Source: JAHIQC01 sp964565645 (GTDB lineage: Bacteria; Actinomycetota; Coriobacteriia; Anaerosomatales; JAHIQC01). From it: a stretch of DNA of 64,000 nucleotides. The stretch is taken from NCBI GenBank assembly GCA_964565645.1, contig CAZMFQ010000001.1, forward strand, positions 248,001 to 312,000. The letters run 5' to 3'. The notes beneath the pieces were generated by a model. The model saw nothing but the letters and a program-made list of their open reading frames with translations, had not been told where the DNA came from and did not search any database. Positions 52,601 through 60,510 of this stretch are shown here, piece by piece; position 1 is the stretch's first letter; the number at the start of each line of letters is the position of its first letter. The position numbers and the translations under genes are program-made.

Positions 52601-52876
52601 AGCGACGGCGGTGCGATCGATGGCCCCTACCGAAGGGTCCGTGAGGATACGCTCGACCCTGTCCAGGATCCGCGTGGCGGCATCGAGGCGCGCCTCGACC
52701 TGGGCCTTGGTCGCCTGCCGGTACGCCGTCTGTCGTGCATCCGCCGCGTCCACCGCCATCGAGAAGACGCCGACGAGCGCAGTGATGCCCACGATGGTCA
52801 CGGCGAGCAGCACGAGGGCCATGCCGAGCACCATTATGTTGGCAGCAAGAGAGTCCCGCCGCGGCATCCGGGCCAC
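49640..52876 (-). CDS. Membrane SpoIIE-family protein phosphatase with Cache, HAMP and GAF domains
   Basis: A 1078-residue sensor phosphatase: N-terminal TM (~13-38), extracytoplasmic Cache-type domain (~40-270), TM2 (~277-300), HAMP (~300-350), about three GAF-like domains (~355-840) and a C-terminal PP2C/SpoIIE domain (~860-1065). PP2C motifs IGGDYFDLF, IALGDVCGKG, LLVYTDGVTEAR and RDDAAILAV hold the metal aspartates. It should dephosphorylate the STAS domain of the next gene in response to external and cytoplasmic signals. Starts at GTG 52876; ATG 52867 is possible. Confidence 0.92.
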   Translation of the reverse strand: MARMPRRDSLAANIMVLGMALVLLAVTIVGITALVGVFSMAVDAADARQTAYRQATKAQVEARLDAATRILDRVERILTDPSVGAIDRTAVAEQYDTGIEYIDRLLLVRPDGAVISSYPSFAAPRSVASESYFLGADSDVTTFRYLRPDGALWVRRAIDGPDGPLIMLARVRVSFLKVVIDGFSSVRAGRVVYVADSDGTVIMSGTADDALDPSTAVYVQTSEGSPDGHVDLLSERGVRLSGQYEVMSEFPGLRWHLAVVEPRSGLIVTTWKALLPAALAMLLSGVLAVGLSVLFARRLASPLGELEEHARDLASGAYVRSIDLDRTDEVGRLADAFNAMALRINALHDLSQLLASSASLRQVLDGIIEAIRHIVGSAGVGILLLSEDHLELRLERAQGFGMREGTAVPTSRQTWLSDILIAHGPVSFTGSFSELGVLLPEDIVDRAIRGIGLPLVVADETVGAIVITPLAPREFGQAEIEMLRTFSAQAAVAVNISTLFAEETDARREAEVMREVVERLASPRDLDVSLRAVSQSAGDLLTVGSVACAFVDRARLGLPPAADPIEERALLRAWEVAWGMGDGDSAIRCALGEDAAIDHFLADHNASEVLFLTVMQGRQPGAVIAFSIDRPGRSFSASERSLADAIGTEIGLALDNAFNFAQAEARAANLETIFRISQAVSSSLQIKVVLNRVLDVVQKIFGADAVSLMEFDADRRMVVTVMARGLISSEMLHFECEPGSDIPGSVFSSGEPVRIGEIADPDSEYAAIAYQQGLRSMLAVPLMARGRSLGALVVFSAVPEDYSAEDQALLHTFAAQAALAIDTAALYGKEHHVASVLQASILPQILPQYDEVDASSVYLAAGDEAEIGGDYFDLFKAPDGSVVIALGDVCGKGVVAATKTSAIKYSVRGMTAAGLRPGRILRELNNMVAETEDTSDIVTMWLGMLDPGSGVLTHANGGHPPGLLFAAGSSRISRLETTGPLLGAIRDASFDEIETPVVIGDTLLVYTDGVTEARRGNKFFGEGRVRRALSKGGTPTEIVDRLLAALDRYVPGSLRDDAAILAVRLKSCEEKGVDRDGD

Positions 52877-52952
52877 CGCGTCCCCCCGTCGACGGATCCG
52901 GCTTGACCCTCATCCTACGGCAGCGCGCTGCGGGGAGCCACCTCGGACGACG

Positions 52953-53675
52953 TCAGACCTCGAACGAGGGCAGCACCGACGTCAACCAGCCCGCGAGTAC
53001 CGACAGTTGCCCGCTGACGATGAGTGCGCCCACAGCCATCAGCAGAACTCCGGCGACGCGGTTGAGGACGAGGGCATGGCGGTTGAGCCAGGAGAGTGCT
53101 CCCTTGAGCTGGCCGAAGAGCAATGCGGTCAGCACGAACGGGACGCCGAGACCGAGTGAGTACGCGAGCAGGAGAACGACCCCACGCGCAACGTCGCCCG
53201 ATGAGCCCGCGAGCGCCAGGATGGAGCCGAGGATCGGGCCGACGCACGGAGTCCAGCCGAACGCGAAGGCCATACCCATGACAAGGGCCGCAGCGCGTCC
53301 GAAGGTCTTTGCTCTGCTCAGGTCGAAGCGCGCCTCGCCGTACAGCCACGGAACCTTCACGAATCCCAGCATGAAGAATCCAAGTGCGAACACTAGCACG
53401 CCCGAGGCCTTGACGAGCACCGTGCGGTACTCGAGCAGGACCGCGCCAAGCACGGAGGCGGACGCACCCAGTGCGACGAACACCAGCGAGAAGCCGAGGA
53501 CGAACAGGAGGCTGGGGACGAGCACGGCCCTGCGCGACGCAGTGGTGGAGAGTTCGGTCGTCGTGTACCCGGTGATGAAGGAGAGGTAGCCGGGAATCAG
53601 AGGCAGAACGCACGGTGACAGGAACGACACGATCCCCGCCGCGAACGCCGCCGCGATACCCACACTCCCCTGCAT
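52953..53675 (-). CDS. ccdA: CcdA/DsbD-type thiol-disulfide membrane transporter
   Basis: A 240-residue polytopic protein with six predicted helices. The two redox cysteines are in SFLSPCVLPLIPGY (helix 1) and GWTPCVGPILGSIL (helix 4). It transfers reducing equivalents from cytoplasmic thioredoxin across the membrane, for cytochrome c assembly or extracytoplasmic thiol reduction. ATG 53675 has GAGGAG 7 nt upstream; a longer frame would run through the ATACCCC-AG-GGGGTAT operator at 53737 and is rejected. Downstream of the cupredoxin gene. Confidence 0.92.
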   Translation of the reverse strand: MQGSVGIAAAFAAGIVSFLSPCVLPLIPGYLSFITGYTTTELSTTASRRAVLVPSLLFVLGFSLVFVALGASASVLGAVLLEYRTVLVKASGVLVFALGFFMLGFVKVPWLYGEARFDLSRAKTFGRAAALVMGMAFAFGWTPCVGPILGSILALAGSSGDVARGVVLLLAYSLGLGVPFVLTALLFGQLKGALSWLNRHALVLNRVAGVLLMAVGALIVSGQLSVLAGWLTSVLPSFEV

Positions 53676-53736
53676 GCCTCGACTCCTCGTCCCGGACGCC
53701 CGTCCGCATATCCTGCATCGACCTGATGTCGTCATA

Positions 53737-53752
53737 ATACCCCAGGGGGTAT
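53737..53752. promoter_or_regulatory. CsoR/CstR-type operator upstream of ccdA
   Basis: ATACCCC-AG-GGGGTAT: perfect 7-bp arms. It lies 62-77 bp upstream of the ccdA start. Confidence 0.75.
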
Positions 53753-53828
53753 CCGTTGACAAGACCCAGGGACTCGAACCGGGACAGGCGCCGACATCGG
53801 GCCGCAGCCCTCGCCGGTCGGCAAGGAG

Positions 53829-54359
53829 CTAGTGTACGACGAGCTTACCGAACACCATGTCCATGCCGCAGTTGAACCCGTACTCCCCCGCATCGAGCGC
53901 GGGAAGGCTCACCACGGCCCCGCCGTTGGTGAGGTCCTCCTCGATATCGAAGTCCGGGAAGCGCACCGCAGCCAGGCAGCCGGAGCCCTCGCTGAACGTG
54001 ATCTCGGTCGGGACCCCTGCCGCAAGCTCTATGACGGTCGGGTCGAAGTAGCCGGCTGACACGTCGACGTCGATGCGCTGCACACCACCTGATATCGTCG
54101 CGGCGCCCTGCGGCGCCACAGCCGGAGTCTCGGCATCGCACCCGGTGCATGCGTCGGACGACGCGCCCTGCTCCGCACCCGCGGTCTCACAGCCCCCGCA
54201 AGCCGATGAAGCGGCACCCGGGACCGCACTCTGAGCCGAGACCGTCGCACGTCCGCGTGCTGATGCGTATCCATACGCAGCGAAGAAGGCCAAGACGATC
54301 ACAGCGCCGATGATGATGTACTTGGTGCGGCTTGAGAGCGTGTACTGCTCCTCGGTCAT
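53829..54359 (-). CDS. Membrane-anchored cupredoxin-domain protein
   Basis: A 176-residue protein: N-terminal anchor (residues ~14-36), a linker with two CxxC motifs (ACGGC and ACTGC), then a cupredoxin-like domain ending YGFNCGMDMVFGKLVVH. The SGC...FNCGM pattern provides Cys/Met copper ligands, as in cupredoxin domains linked to copper transport. ATG 54359 has GGGGAG 5 nt upstream. It lies 19 nt after the HMA chaperone gene, and upstream of ccdA. Likely copper or thiol handling outside the cytoplasm; ligand not proven. Confidence 0.8.
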   Translation of the reverse strand: MTEEQYTLSSRTKYIIIGAVIVLAFFAAYGYASARGRATVSAQSAVPGAASSACGGCETAGAEQGASSDACTGCDAETPAVAPQGAATISGGVQRIDVDVSAGYFDPTVIELAAGVPTEITFSEGSGCLAAVRFPDFDIEEDLTNGGAVVSLPALDAGEYGFNCGMDMVFGKLVVH

Positions 54360-54378
54360 TCGTCTCCCCGTTCGTGTG

Positions 54379-54603
54379 CTAGACGGCAGGTTCCGCGTCG
54401 TACCCTGCGGTACGGATGGCGGAGATGATCGCGTCCAGATCGGTCGCATCCGTGTCGTAGACGACCACGGTCTCTCCGGTGGCGTGGTCGGTATGGACCT
54501 CGCTCACGCCGTCGATCTCGCCGACCGTCATGTCCACGAGCATCGAGCATGACCTGCAGTGCAAGCCGGTGGTGTTCAACTTGGCCTCGGTGATCTGCGC
54601 CAT
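54379..54603 (-). CDS. Heavy-metal-associated (HMA) domain protein, CopZ-like
   Basis: A 74-residue HMA domain with the metal motif GLHCRSCSMLV (GMxCxxC type) and the full beta-alpha-beta-beta-alpha-beta length. It would bind Cu(I) or another soft metal in the cytoplasm. The start is ATG 54603 with GAGGAG 8 nt upstream. Cotranscribed with the cupredoxin gene. No P-type ATPase is in the window. Confidence 0.88.
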   Translation of the reverse strand: MAQITEAKLNTTGLHCRSCSMLVDMTVGEIDGVSEVHTDHATGETVVVYDTDATDLDAIISAIRTAGYDAEPAV

Positions 54604-54702
54604 CTCGGCATCTCCTCGTATCCCGTCCGACCCTGTTCGTGATTCCGTGAACGATACCACGGTTCCCCATTCGCATGTACCCACGAGCGGCGGTCGTCGA
54701 CC

Positions 54703-55068
54703 CTACATCGCCTGCATGAGCGCGTCATCAGACGATGAGTCGCCGTCGCCGAGCATCCGCCCGCAGCTCGGGCACAGACGCCAGTCATCCGCGACCGCGT
54801 TTCCGCACCCGGGACAAGCGTGCACCATGCCGACGAGATCTGCCCGTCCGCGGTCGGCGGCCCCGTCGGTCGACAGCAGCGACAGGCTCACGCCGCCGAT
54901 CACGAGACCCGCGATCAAAGGGACGATCCAGCCGAGCCGCCCGGCCGCTGTGCAGAACGCGAACCCCTGGGAACCGTTTATGAGCGAGAGCATCGCGAGC
55001 ATGAGCACAGCCCCGGCGGTCACACCGGTGATGGCCAGGAGCAGTCTTGTGAGCAACACGCGTGGCAC
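54703..55068 (-). CDS. Small membrane protein with C-terminal zinc ribbon
   Basis: A ~121-residue protein with two hydrophobic helices (~5-28 and ~44-66) and a C-terminal zinc ribbon, CPGCGNAVADDWRLCPSCG. Function unknown. A consensus sigma-54 promoter (55109-55125) lies just upstream, and the start is placed at GTG 55068, after the expected transcription start and behind GAAGGG. An upstream TTG at 55125 would overlap the promoter. It directly follows rpoN-kinase-ntrC, so it is the prime candidate target of that system. Confidence 0.65.
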   Translation of the reverse strand: MPRVLLTRLLLAITGVTAGAVLMLAMLSLINGSQGFAFCTAAGRLGWIVPLIAGLVIGGVSLSLLSTDGAADRGRADLVGMVHACPGCGNAVADDWRLCPSCGRMLGDGDSSSDDALMQAM

Positions 55069-55108
55069 GTCTGACGACCCTTCGCGCACGATCCGTACGC
55101 GTGGCGAG

Positions 55109-55125
55109 TGCAAGCGTTGTGCCAA
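55109..55125 (-). promoter_or_regulatory. Consensus sigma-54 (-24/-12) promoter
   Basis: The minus strand reads TTGGCACAACGCTTGCA: TGGCAC-N5-TTGCA, a full match to the sigma-54 consensus, with GG and GC ten bases apart. It lies 8 nt past the ntrC stop and about 40 nt before the zinc-ribbon gene. The sigma-54 factor and its activator are encoded immediately upstream. Confidence 0.85.
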
Positions 55126-55132
55126 AGACCGG

Positions 55133-56479
55133 TCACAGACCCAGTCGCGCCATCCGGCTTTCGAGCGTCTTGGTGGTCAGTCCGAGGAGCTTGGCCGCTT
55201 TCGGGGTGCTCGAACCCGCGCGGTCGAGCGCCTGACGGATAAGGTCGAGTTCCACTTCCTCAAGGTCGCACCCGTCATCAGGCAGGATGATCCCGGCCGA
55301 GTTCGTCCTGCATGCCGCGGGGCCGAGCCTGACTTCTGCGGGCAGATCCGCCAGCCCGATCTCGTCGCCGTGCGAGAGGATGACGATACGCTCGATGGTG
55401 TTCTCGAGCTCACGGATGTTGCCGGGCCACTGATACGCCACAAGCGCTTCGAGGGCCTCCTGGGAGATGGTCTTGCCGCCCGCATTCTGCTTCTCAAGGA
55501 AGTGCGCGACGAGTAGGGGTATGTCGCCCACGCGCTGCCGCAGCGGCGGCAGACTCACGGGGACGACGTTCAGGCGATAGAACAGGTCCTCTCGGAAGAC
55601 GCCGTCCGCGATGGCTTGCTGGAGGTCTCTGTTCGTGGCGGCCACCACACGCACGTCGACGTCGACGCTCCTGGTCCCTCCGAGACGCTCGAACTGCCGC
55701 TCCTGAAGCACCCGCAGCAGTTTGACCTGCACTGCGGGAGTGATGTCGCCGATCTCGTCGAGAAAGATGGTCCCGCCGTTGGCGAGTTCGAATCGCCCGG
55801 GCTTGGCGTTCGTCGCACCGGTGAAGGCGCCCTTCTCGTAGCCGAAGAGCTCGCTTTCCAGCAGCGTCTCCGGCAACGCGCCGGCACTGACCGAGACGAA
55901 CGGCCCGCCGGCGCGTGGCGACAGGGCGTGCAGCGCACGCGCCACCAACTCCTTGCCCGTGCCCGACTCGCCATAGATCATCACGGTCGCGGTGGTCGGC
56001 GCGACCTTGCGGACCTGCTCGAGTACGTCGATCATCGTCGGGTCGGCGGCTACGATCCCCTCGATGTCGTACTCGCGATCGAGCTCCTCACGAAGCCGCT
56101 CGACCTCGGCGGCCAGATTGCTGATCTTGAGTGCTTTGTCGATGGCGAGTTTCAATTCGTCCAGATCGAACGGCTTGGTCAGGTACTCAGTGGCGCCCGC
56201 CTTCATGGCCAGTACCGCCGTCTCCACGTTGCCGTGGGCGGTGAGCATGATCACCGGGAATGTCATGCCGTTCGCGCGTATCCGGCGCAGGACCTCCATG
56301 CCGTCGGGCGCAGGCATCCGGTGATCGAGCACCATGATGTCGGGTGCCTGCTCGGCGATCGATGCGAGCGCTTCTTTGCCGTCGGTCGCCTCGACCACCT
56401 CGAAGCCGTCCGCCGCCAACGCCTGACCCAGCACCCAGCGCATGTTCTTCTCGTCATCAACGATCAGGATGCGTTTCAT
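55133..56479 (-). CDS. NtrC-family sigma-54-dependent response regulator
   Basis: A 448-residue activator: receiver with D52 (LDHRMPAPDG) and TKPF lysine; AAA+ domain with Walker A GESGTGKE (170-177), the sigma-54 contact loop GAFTGA (217-222) and Walker B GTIFLDE; C-terminal Fis-type helix-turn-helix (~405-448, AAKLLGLTTKTLESRM). It opens sigma-54 promoters. The start overlaps the kinase stop by 4 nt. The sigma-54 promoter just downstream is an obvious target. Confidence 0.95.
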   Translation of the reverse strand: MKRILIVDDEKNMRWVLGQALAADGFEVVEATDGKEALASIAEQAPDIMVLDHRMPAPDGMEVLRRIRANGMTFPVIMLTAHGNVETAVLAMKAGATEYLTKPFDLDELKLAIDKALKISNLAAEVERLREELDREYDIEGIVAADPTMIDVLEQVRKVAPTTATVMIYGESGTGKELVARALHALSPRAGGPFVSVSAGALPETLLESELFGYEKGAFTGATNAKPGRFELANGGTIFLDEIGDITPAVQVKLLRVLQERQFERLGGTRSVDVDVRVVAATNRDLQQAIADGVFREDLFYRLNVVPVSLPPLRQRVGDIPLLVAHFLEKQNAGGKTISQEALEALVAYQWPGNIRELENTIERIVILSHGDEIGLADLPAEVRLGPAACRTNSAGIILPDDGCDLEEVELDLIRQALDRAGSSTPKAAKLLGLTTKTLESRMARLGL

Positions 56480-58005
56480 GTCAGTCCACCCTCCGCGTAC
56501 TCTGAGTCCATGGCTGCCGGCAAAGAGACCCGGAACACGGTCCCGTCGGCGCCGCTCTCAACTTCGATATGCCCGTCATGGTCGTCGATGATGCGGTGCA
56601 CCATGGTCAGCCCGAGACCGGTGCCATCGGCGCGGGTCGAGAAGAACGGATCGAACACGCGGCCGATGTTCTCGGGCGCGATACCCGGACCCGTGTCCCC
56701 CACGGTGACCTCCACGAACTCGCCGCTCAGCCTCGTCGTGATCGTCACGGTCCCCCCGTCATCACCCATGATCTGCACGGCATTGGTCACAAGATTGAGG
56801 AACACCTGCTTGAGTTGGTCCGGGTCCGCTTCGACCCCGGGCAGGCCGCCGGCGAACTCCTCGACGATGAGGACCTCCGCCTGGCTCGCGAAGCGCTTCG
56901 TGAACAGCACGACGTCGTCGAGGACGTCCTCCACGTCGACCACCACGAACGTGGGCTTGCTCGGACGCCCGAAGTCCAGAAGGGCTTTGATGACCTTGTC
57001 CAGGCGGTCTATCTCCTGCTTGATGACCTCGGCGGCCTCGGTGATGCGCGCGGGATCGCACTGGGCATCTTCGAGGAGCTGGACGCTCGCGCGGATGACA
57101 CCCAGCGGGTTGCGGACCTCATGGGCGACCCCGGCAGTCAACTCACCCATGGCCGCGAGACGATCGGCGCGGATCAGCTGCTCGGTCAGCGCCTTGATCT
57201 CCGACACATCCTCAAGGGTCACGACCGCGCCGAGGATGCGCCCCCCGACAGCACGCATCCTGGACGTCGAGGCCTGCACATGCACCGTGCGTCCCGCGCG
57301 CGTGAGCATGGTCACCTCGCGCAGCGTGAGAGGCAACCTGCCGGCAAGCACCTTCTCGACGTCTTTGGACAACCCCCCGTCGTCACGGAACACGGAAGCG
57401 ATGGGACGGGGCACGATCTCGTACTCGGAGACGCCGAGGAGACGCTCCGCGGCCGGGTTGACCGTGGTCACGGAGCCGTCGGGGCCCACCGTGAGGACCC
57501 CGGAGGTGATCGAACGGAGGATCGATTGCGTGTAGTCCTGGATGTTGATGAGCTGGATCGCTCGCTCTTCGAGCTTCTTGTAGGCTTCTTCAAGACGCAG
57601 GCTCACCTGGCGCAGGTCGGCCGTCTTGCGTTCCTCCATGTCGCGCAGCGTACCGAACAGGGCGCCGACGGCGAAGTACATGACGATCTCCAGCAGGTTG
57701 TCGAGGCTCTGTCCCAACAGCCCACCCAGAGAGATATACGCGTGCAGTCCGAAGGGGACGGCAGCACCGAAGGCAGCCAGCATCCCTCCGCGCTTGCCGA
57801 ACACGAAGGCCGCATACAGGATCGGGACGTAGTACAGGCGGCGATACAGCAGGTGGAGCACACTCCCCGCCCCGACCGTGGTCGTGTACAGGTGAAGCGC
57901 TGTGATCGCGAGCAGCATGCTCGCGACGATGAGCGCCGAGCGATAGCGTGCGGCCTTGGCATCCCTGATGGGCGCTGAGGCTCCGGTCCCGGAGTCAAGG
58001 CTCAT
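56476..58005 (-). CDS. PAS-containing membrane sensor histidine kinase (NtrB-like)
   Basis: A 509-residue kinase. The N-terminal ~115 residues form about four hydrophobic helices (membrane sensor), followed by a coiled coil, a PAS domain (~155-260), HisKA with GVAHEVRNPLG (His near residue 295), and HATPase_c (NLVTNAVQ, DTGPGI, GTGLGLTM). It should phosphorylate the NtrC-type regulator. ATG 58005 has GGAGG 6 nt upstream and overlaps the rpoN stop (ATGA); an ATG six codons earlier has no site. Signal unknown. Confidence 0.92.
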   Translation of the reverse strand: MSLDSGTGASAPIRDAKAARYRSALIVASMLLAITALHLYTTTVGAGSVLHLLYRRLYYVPILYAAFVFGKRGGMLAAFGAAVPFGLHAYISLGGLLGQSLDNLLEIVMYFAVGALFGTLRDMEERKTADLRQVSLRLEEAYKKLEERAIQLINIQDYTQSILRSITSGVLTVGPDGSVTTVNPAAERLLGVSEYEIVPRPIASVFRDDGGLSKDVEKVLAGRLPLTLREVTMLTRAGRTVHVQASTSRMRAVGGRILGAVVTLEDVSEIKALTEQLIRADRLAAMGELTAGVAHEVRNPLGVIRASVQLLEDAQCDPARITEAAEVIKQEIDRLDKVIKALLDFGRPSKPTFVVVDVEDVLDDVVLFTKRFASQAEVLIVEEFAGGLPGVEADPDQLKQVFLNLVTNAVQIMGDDGGTVTITTRLSGEFVEVTVGDTGPGIAPENIGRVFDPFFSTRADGTGLGLTMVHRIIDDHDGHIEVESGADGTVFRVSLPAAMDSEYAEGGLT

Positions 58006-59402
58006 CTGCGCCTCCGCGCCCATGAAGGATCGATGCGCAGCTCCTCGCGGTACTTGGCGACGGTGCGCCGTGCGACCGTCACTCCCTCGTCACTCAACAA
58101 CTCCGCAAGGCTCTGGTCGGAGTGGGGCTTGGCCGGGTCCTCGGCCAGCACGATCTCCCTGAGACGCTGCTTGATACTCGTCGATGCCACGTCCATGCCC
58201 TGCTTCGTGCGGTATCCGCCGCTGAAGAAGTGCTTCAGCTCGAACAGGCCGTACGGCGTGGCCATGTACTTGCCGGTGACGCCCCGACTTACGGTCGAGA
58301 GGTGCACGCCGAGCTCCACGGCCACGTCCTCGAGGCGCAGGGGCCGGAGCGGGCCCTTCCCGTCAGCGAAGAAGTCGGCCTGGACCTCGAGGATGATCTC
58401 GGTGATCCGGGTCACCGTGTCCTTGCGACGGTCGATGTTCTTGATGAAGCTCTCCGCAGAGCGGATCTTGTCCTTGAGGTAGCGGCGGGTCTCGTCATCG
58501 GTCGAGGAGCCCGATCTCAGCATCGCCCGATAGCGCGGGCTCACGCGCAGCGTGGGGACCGACTCGCTGTTGGGGATGATCAGCCAGTCCTCGTCGAAGC
58601 GCCGGAGCGTGACGTCGGGAACGATGTATCCCGGCGCCGGGCCGGGCGAGAACGCACCGGCAGGACGAGGATTCAGGGTGCGCAGGACCTCCACCAAGCG
58701 CCTGACCTCGTCTTCGTCGATGTGCAGCGTCCGTGCGATCTTCCGGAAATGGTTCGATGCGACGTCGTCAAGATGGTCCCTGATGATGACTTCGAGCAGA
58801 GGCTCATCGACGCCGAGGAAGTCCATCTGGAGTTTGAGTGCCTCGGCGAGGGTTCGCGCTCCGACCCCGGGAGGATCGAGTTGCTGGACCACTCGGAGCG
58901 CCTCCTCGGCGATCTCCGAGGAGACCTGCGCGACCGCGGCGATCTCAGAACAGCGGCCGACGAAGAAGCCGTCGCTGTCGAGCGAACCTATGACCGCACG
59001 AGCGGCTCGGAGGAGCTCGTCGCTCAGGTCCAGGTAGCCCACCTGCTCGTTGAGATAGTCGTCGAACGACACGATGCCGCCCACGAACTCCTCGGTGTTG
59101 GTGGTCTCCTGGTTCGGGTCTCGCGGTGCAGACGTGTCCACCGAGTCGAGTTCGTCATACAGGTCGAGCCACTCGTCCCAGGCTCGTTCCTCTTCGGCCG
59201 AGTCGTCACGCTCGTCGGCGGGTGCCTCATCGAAGTCGTCGGGCTCGGGTTCGTCGACCTCGAGGACCGGGTTTTCGAGGAGTTCGCCCTCGACGAGGAC
59301 CTCGAGGTCCGCAATGGGCATGGCGAGGATGTTGAGGCCCTGATAGACCTGGGGCGAGAGCGTGACCTTCTGTCTGAGCTCGGGTCTGTGGGTGAGCTCC
59401 AT
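58002..59402 (-). CDS. rpoN: RNA polymerase sigma-54 factor
   Basis: A 466-residue sigma-54. Region I (residues 1-50) begins MELTHRPELRQKVTLSPQVYQGLNIL; region II is acidic (~50-105); then core-binding and HTH regions (LGVHLSTVSRGVTGKYMATPYGLFELKHFFSGG); and the C-terminal RpoN box ARRTVAKYREEL. ATG 59402 has GGGAGG 7 nt upstream. The gene order rpoN - kinase - NtrC regulator, with 4-nt overlaps, suggests a dedicated system. Sigma-54 is rare in Actinobacteria. Confidence 0.95.
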   Translation of the reverse strand: MELTHRPELRQKVTLSPQVYQGLNILAMPIADLEVLVEGELLENPVLEVDEPEPDDFDEAPADERDDSAEEERAWDEWLDLYDELDSVDTSAPRDPNQETTNTEEFVGGIVSFDDYLNEQVGYLDLSDELLRAARAVIGSLDSDGFFVGRCSEIAAVAQVSSEIAEEALRVVQQLDPPGVGARTLAEALKLQMDFLGVDEPLLEVIIRDHLDDVASNHFRKIARTLHIDEDEVRRLVEVLRTLNPRPAGAFSPGPAPGYIVPDVTLRRFDEDWLIIPNSESVPTLRVSPRYRAMLRSGSSTDDETRRYLKDKIRSAESFIKNIDRRKDTVTRITEIILEVQADFFADGKGPLRPLRLEDVAVELGVHLSTVSRGVTGKYMATPYGLFELKHFFSGGYRTKQGMDVASTSIKQRLREIVLAEDPAKPHSDQSLAELLSDEGVTVARRTVAKYREELRIDPSWARRRR

Positions 59403-59535
59403 GGCGCACCTCCCGACCTCGTCGCCGTCGCTCGCGGGGGCGCTCGGCACGGCCCCCTAGCAAACTATATACCACTTCTGCGGAGGTTCAGGCGCAGCAC
59501 GGGTGTGTCAGTCGTGGAGGTTGTGTGGAGCCGCA

Positions 59536-60510
59536 TCAGGGAGCGGGCGGCAACTCCTCGGCCGACGCCGCGGACGGCACTCGCTGTACCACGACGATGG
59601 CCGCGATCACCAGCAGGCCGCCCGACAGCTGGACCAGCGTGAAGGTCTCCCCGAACAGCGCGAACGCTGCGAGTCCCGCGATGACGGGTTCGAGCGTTGA
59701 TGTGACGACCGCCTTGGTGGCGTCGATGTGGTGCAGTGCGGTGAGGAACGCGGCGAACGGCACGATCGTCGCGAACACCGCCATGTAGGCGACCACAGCC
59801 AGACCGGCGGGCTCCGCGAGCAGGGCCACCATGCGCCCTGTGCCCCCGAGGTACACGAGCCAGAAGACCGAGGCTGCCGCCAGCCCCCACGTGAGCAATG
59901 TCCAGGGAGTGAATCGCGTGGCGGCGTACTTGCCCATGAGCGAGTATGCCGCGAAGAACACCGCAGCCGCGAGCCCCCAAGCGACGCCCCGCGATGAGGC
60001 CGCCAGCCCCTCGCCCCCTATCGCGCCCACCACGAGAGCGCACCCGCCGACCGAGAGCACGACCCCGGCGGGCAACGCCCACGTGAAGCGCTCCCCGAGC
60101 GCGAGGACCGAGACGACGAGCACGATGATGGGAGCGAGGTACTCGAGCAGGATCGCCGTTGCGACGTTGGTGTAGGAGATGGCCTGGAAGTAGGTCACGT
60201 GGACTCCCGCGAGGCCGACCACGCCGAACACCGCGAGGAACCCGAGGTCCCTGCGACCCACCCGCAGCTCGTCACGGCGGAACGCGAGCATGTAGAGCAT
60301 CAGCAGTGCGGCCGCCACGAGGGCGCGCGCGCCGGCGAGGACCACCGGGTCCACGACGATACCGGGCGGCGGGACCGGCCACGACGCGGTGGTCGCGTCG
60401 AGCGGGCTGAAGAGCCATTTCGCGGACAGTCCGCCCGTCGCCCAGCACACCGCGGCCAGGCATGCGAGCGCGTAGCCTTTGAACGACGAACGGCGGCCGG
60501 TGTCAGGCAA
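59536..60510 (-). CDS. EamA/DMT-superfamily transporter
   Basis: A 324-residue protein with ten predicted helices in two EamA repeats (ALACLAAVCWATGGLSAKWLF ... and GVAWGLAAAVFFAAYSLMGK ...). It probably exports a metabolite such as an amino acid; substrate unknown. The only suitable start is TTG 60510, which overlaps the end of the CDF gene by 8 nt; start confidence is low. Likely cotranscribed with the CDF gene and so under the same operator. Confidence 0.85.
   Translation of the reverse strand: MPDTGRRSSFKGYALACLAAVCWATGGLSAKWLFSPLDATTASWPVPPPGIVVDPVVLAGARALVAAALLMLYMLAFRRDELRVGRRDLGFLAVFGVVGLAGVHVTYFQAISYTNVATAILLEYLAPIIVLVVSVLALGERFTWALPAGVVLSVGGCALVVGAIGGEGLAASSRGVAWGLAAAVFFAAYSLMGKYAATRFTPWTLLTWGLAAASVFWLVYLGGTGRMVALLAEPAGLAVVAYMAVFATIVPFAAFLTALHHIDATKAVVTSTLEPVIAGLAAFALFGETFTLVQLSGGLLVIAAIVVVQRVPSAASAEELPPAP

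Noticed and set aside
53676..53762. Longer CcdA start covering the operator at 53737
   Set aside because: The extra 29 residues are hydrophilic and unlike CcdA, and a perfect palindromic operator within coding DNA is less likely than a start at 53675 with GAGGAG.
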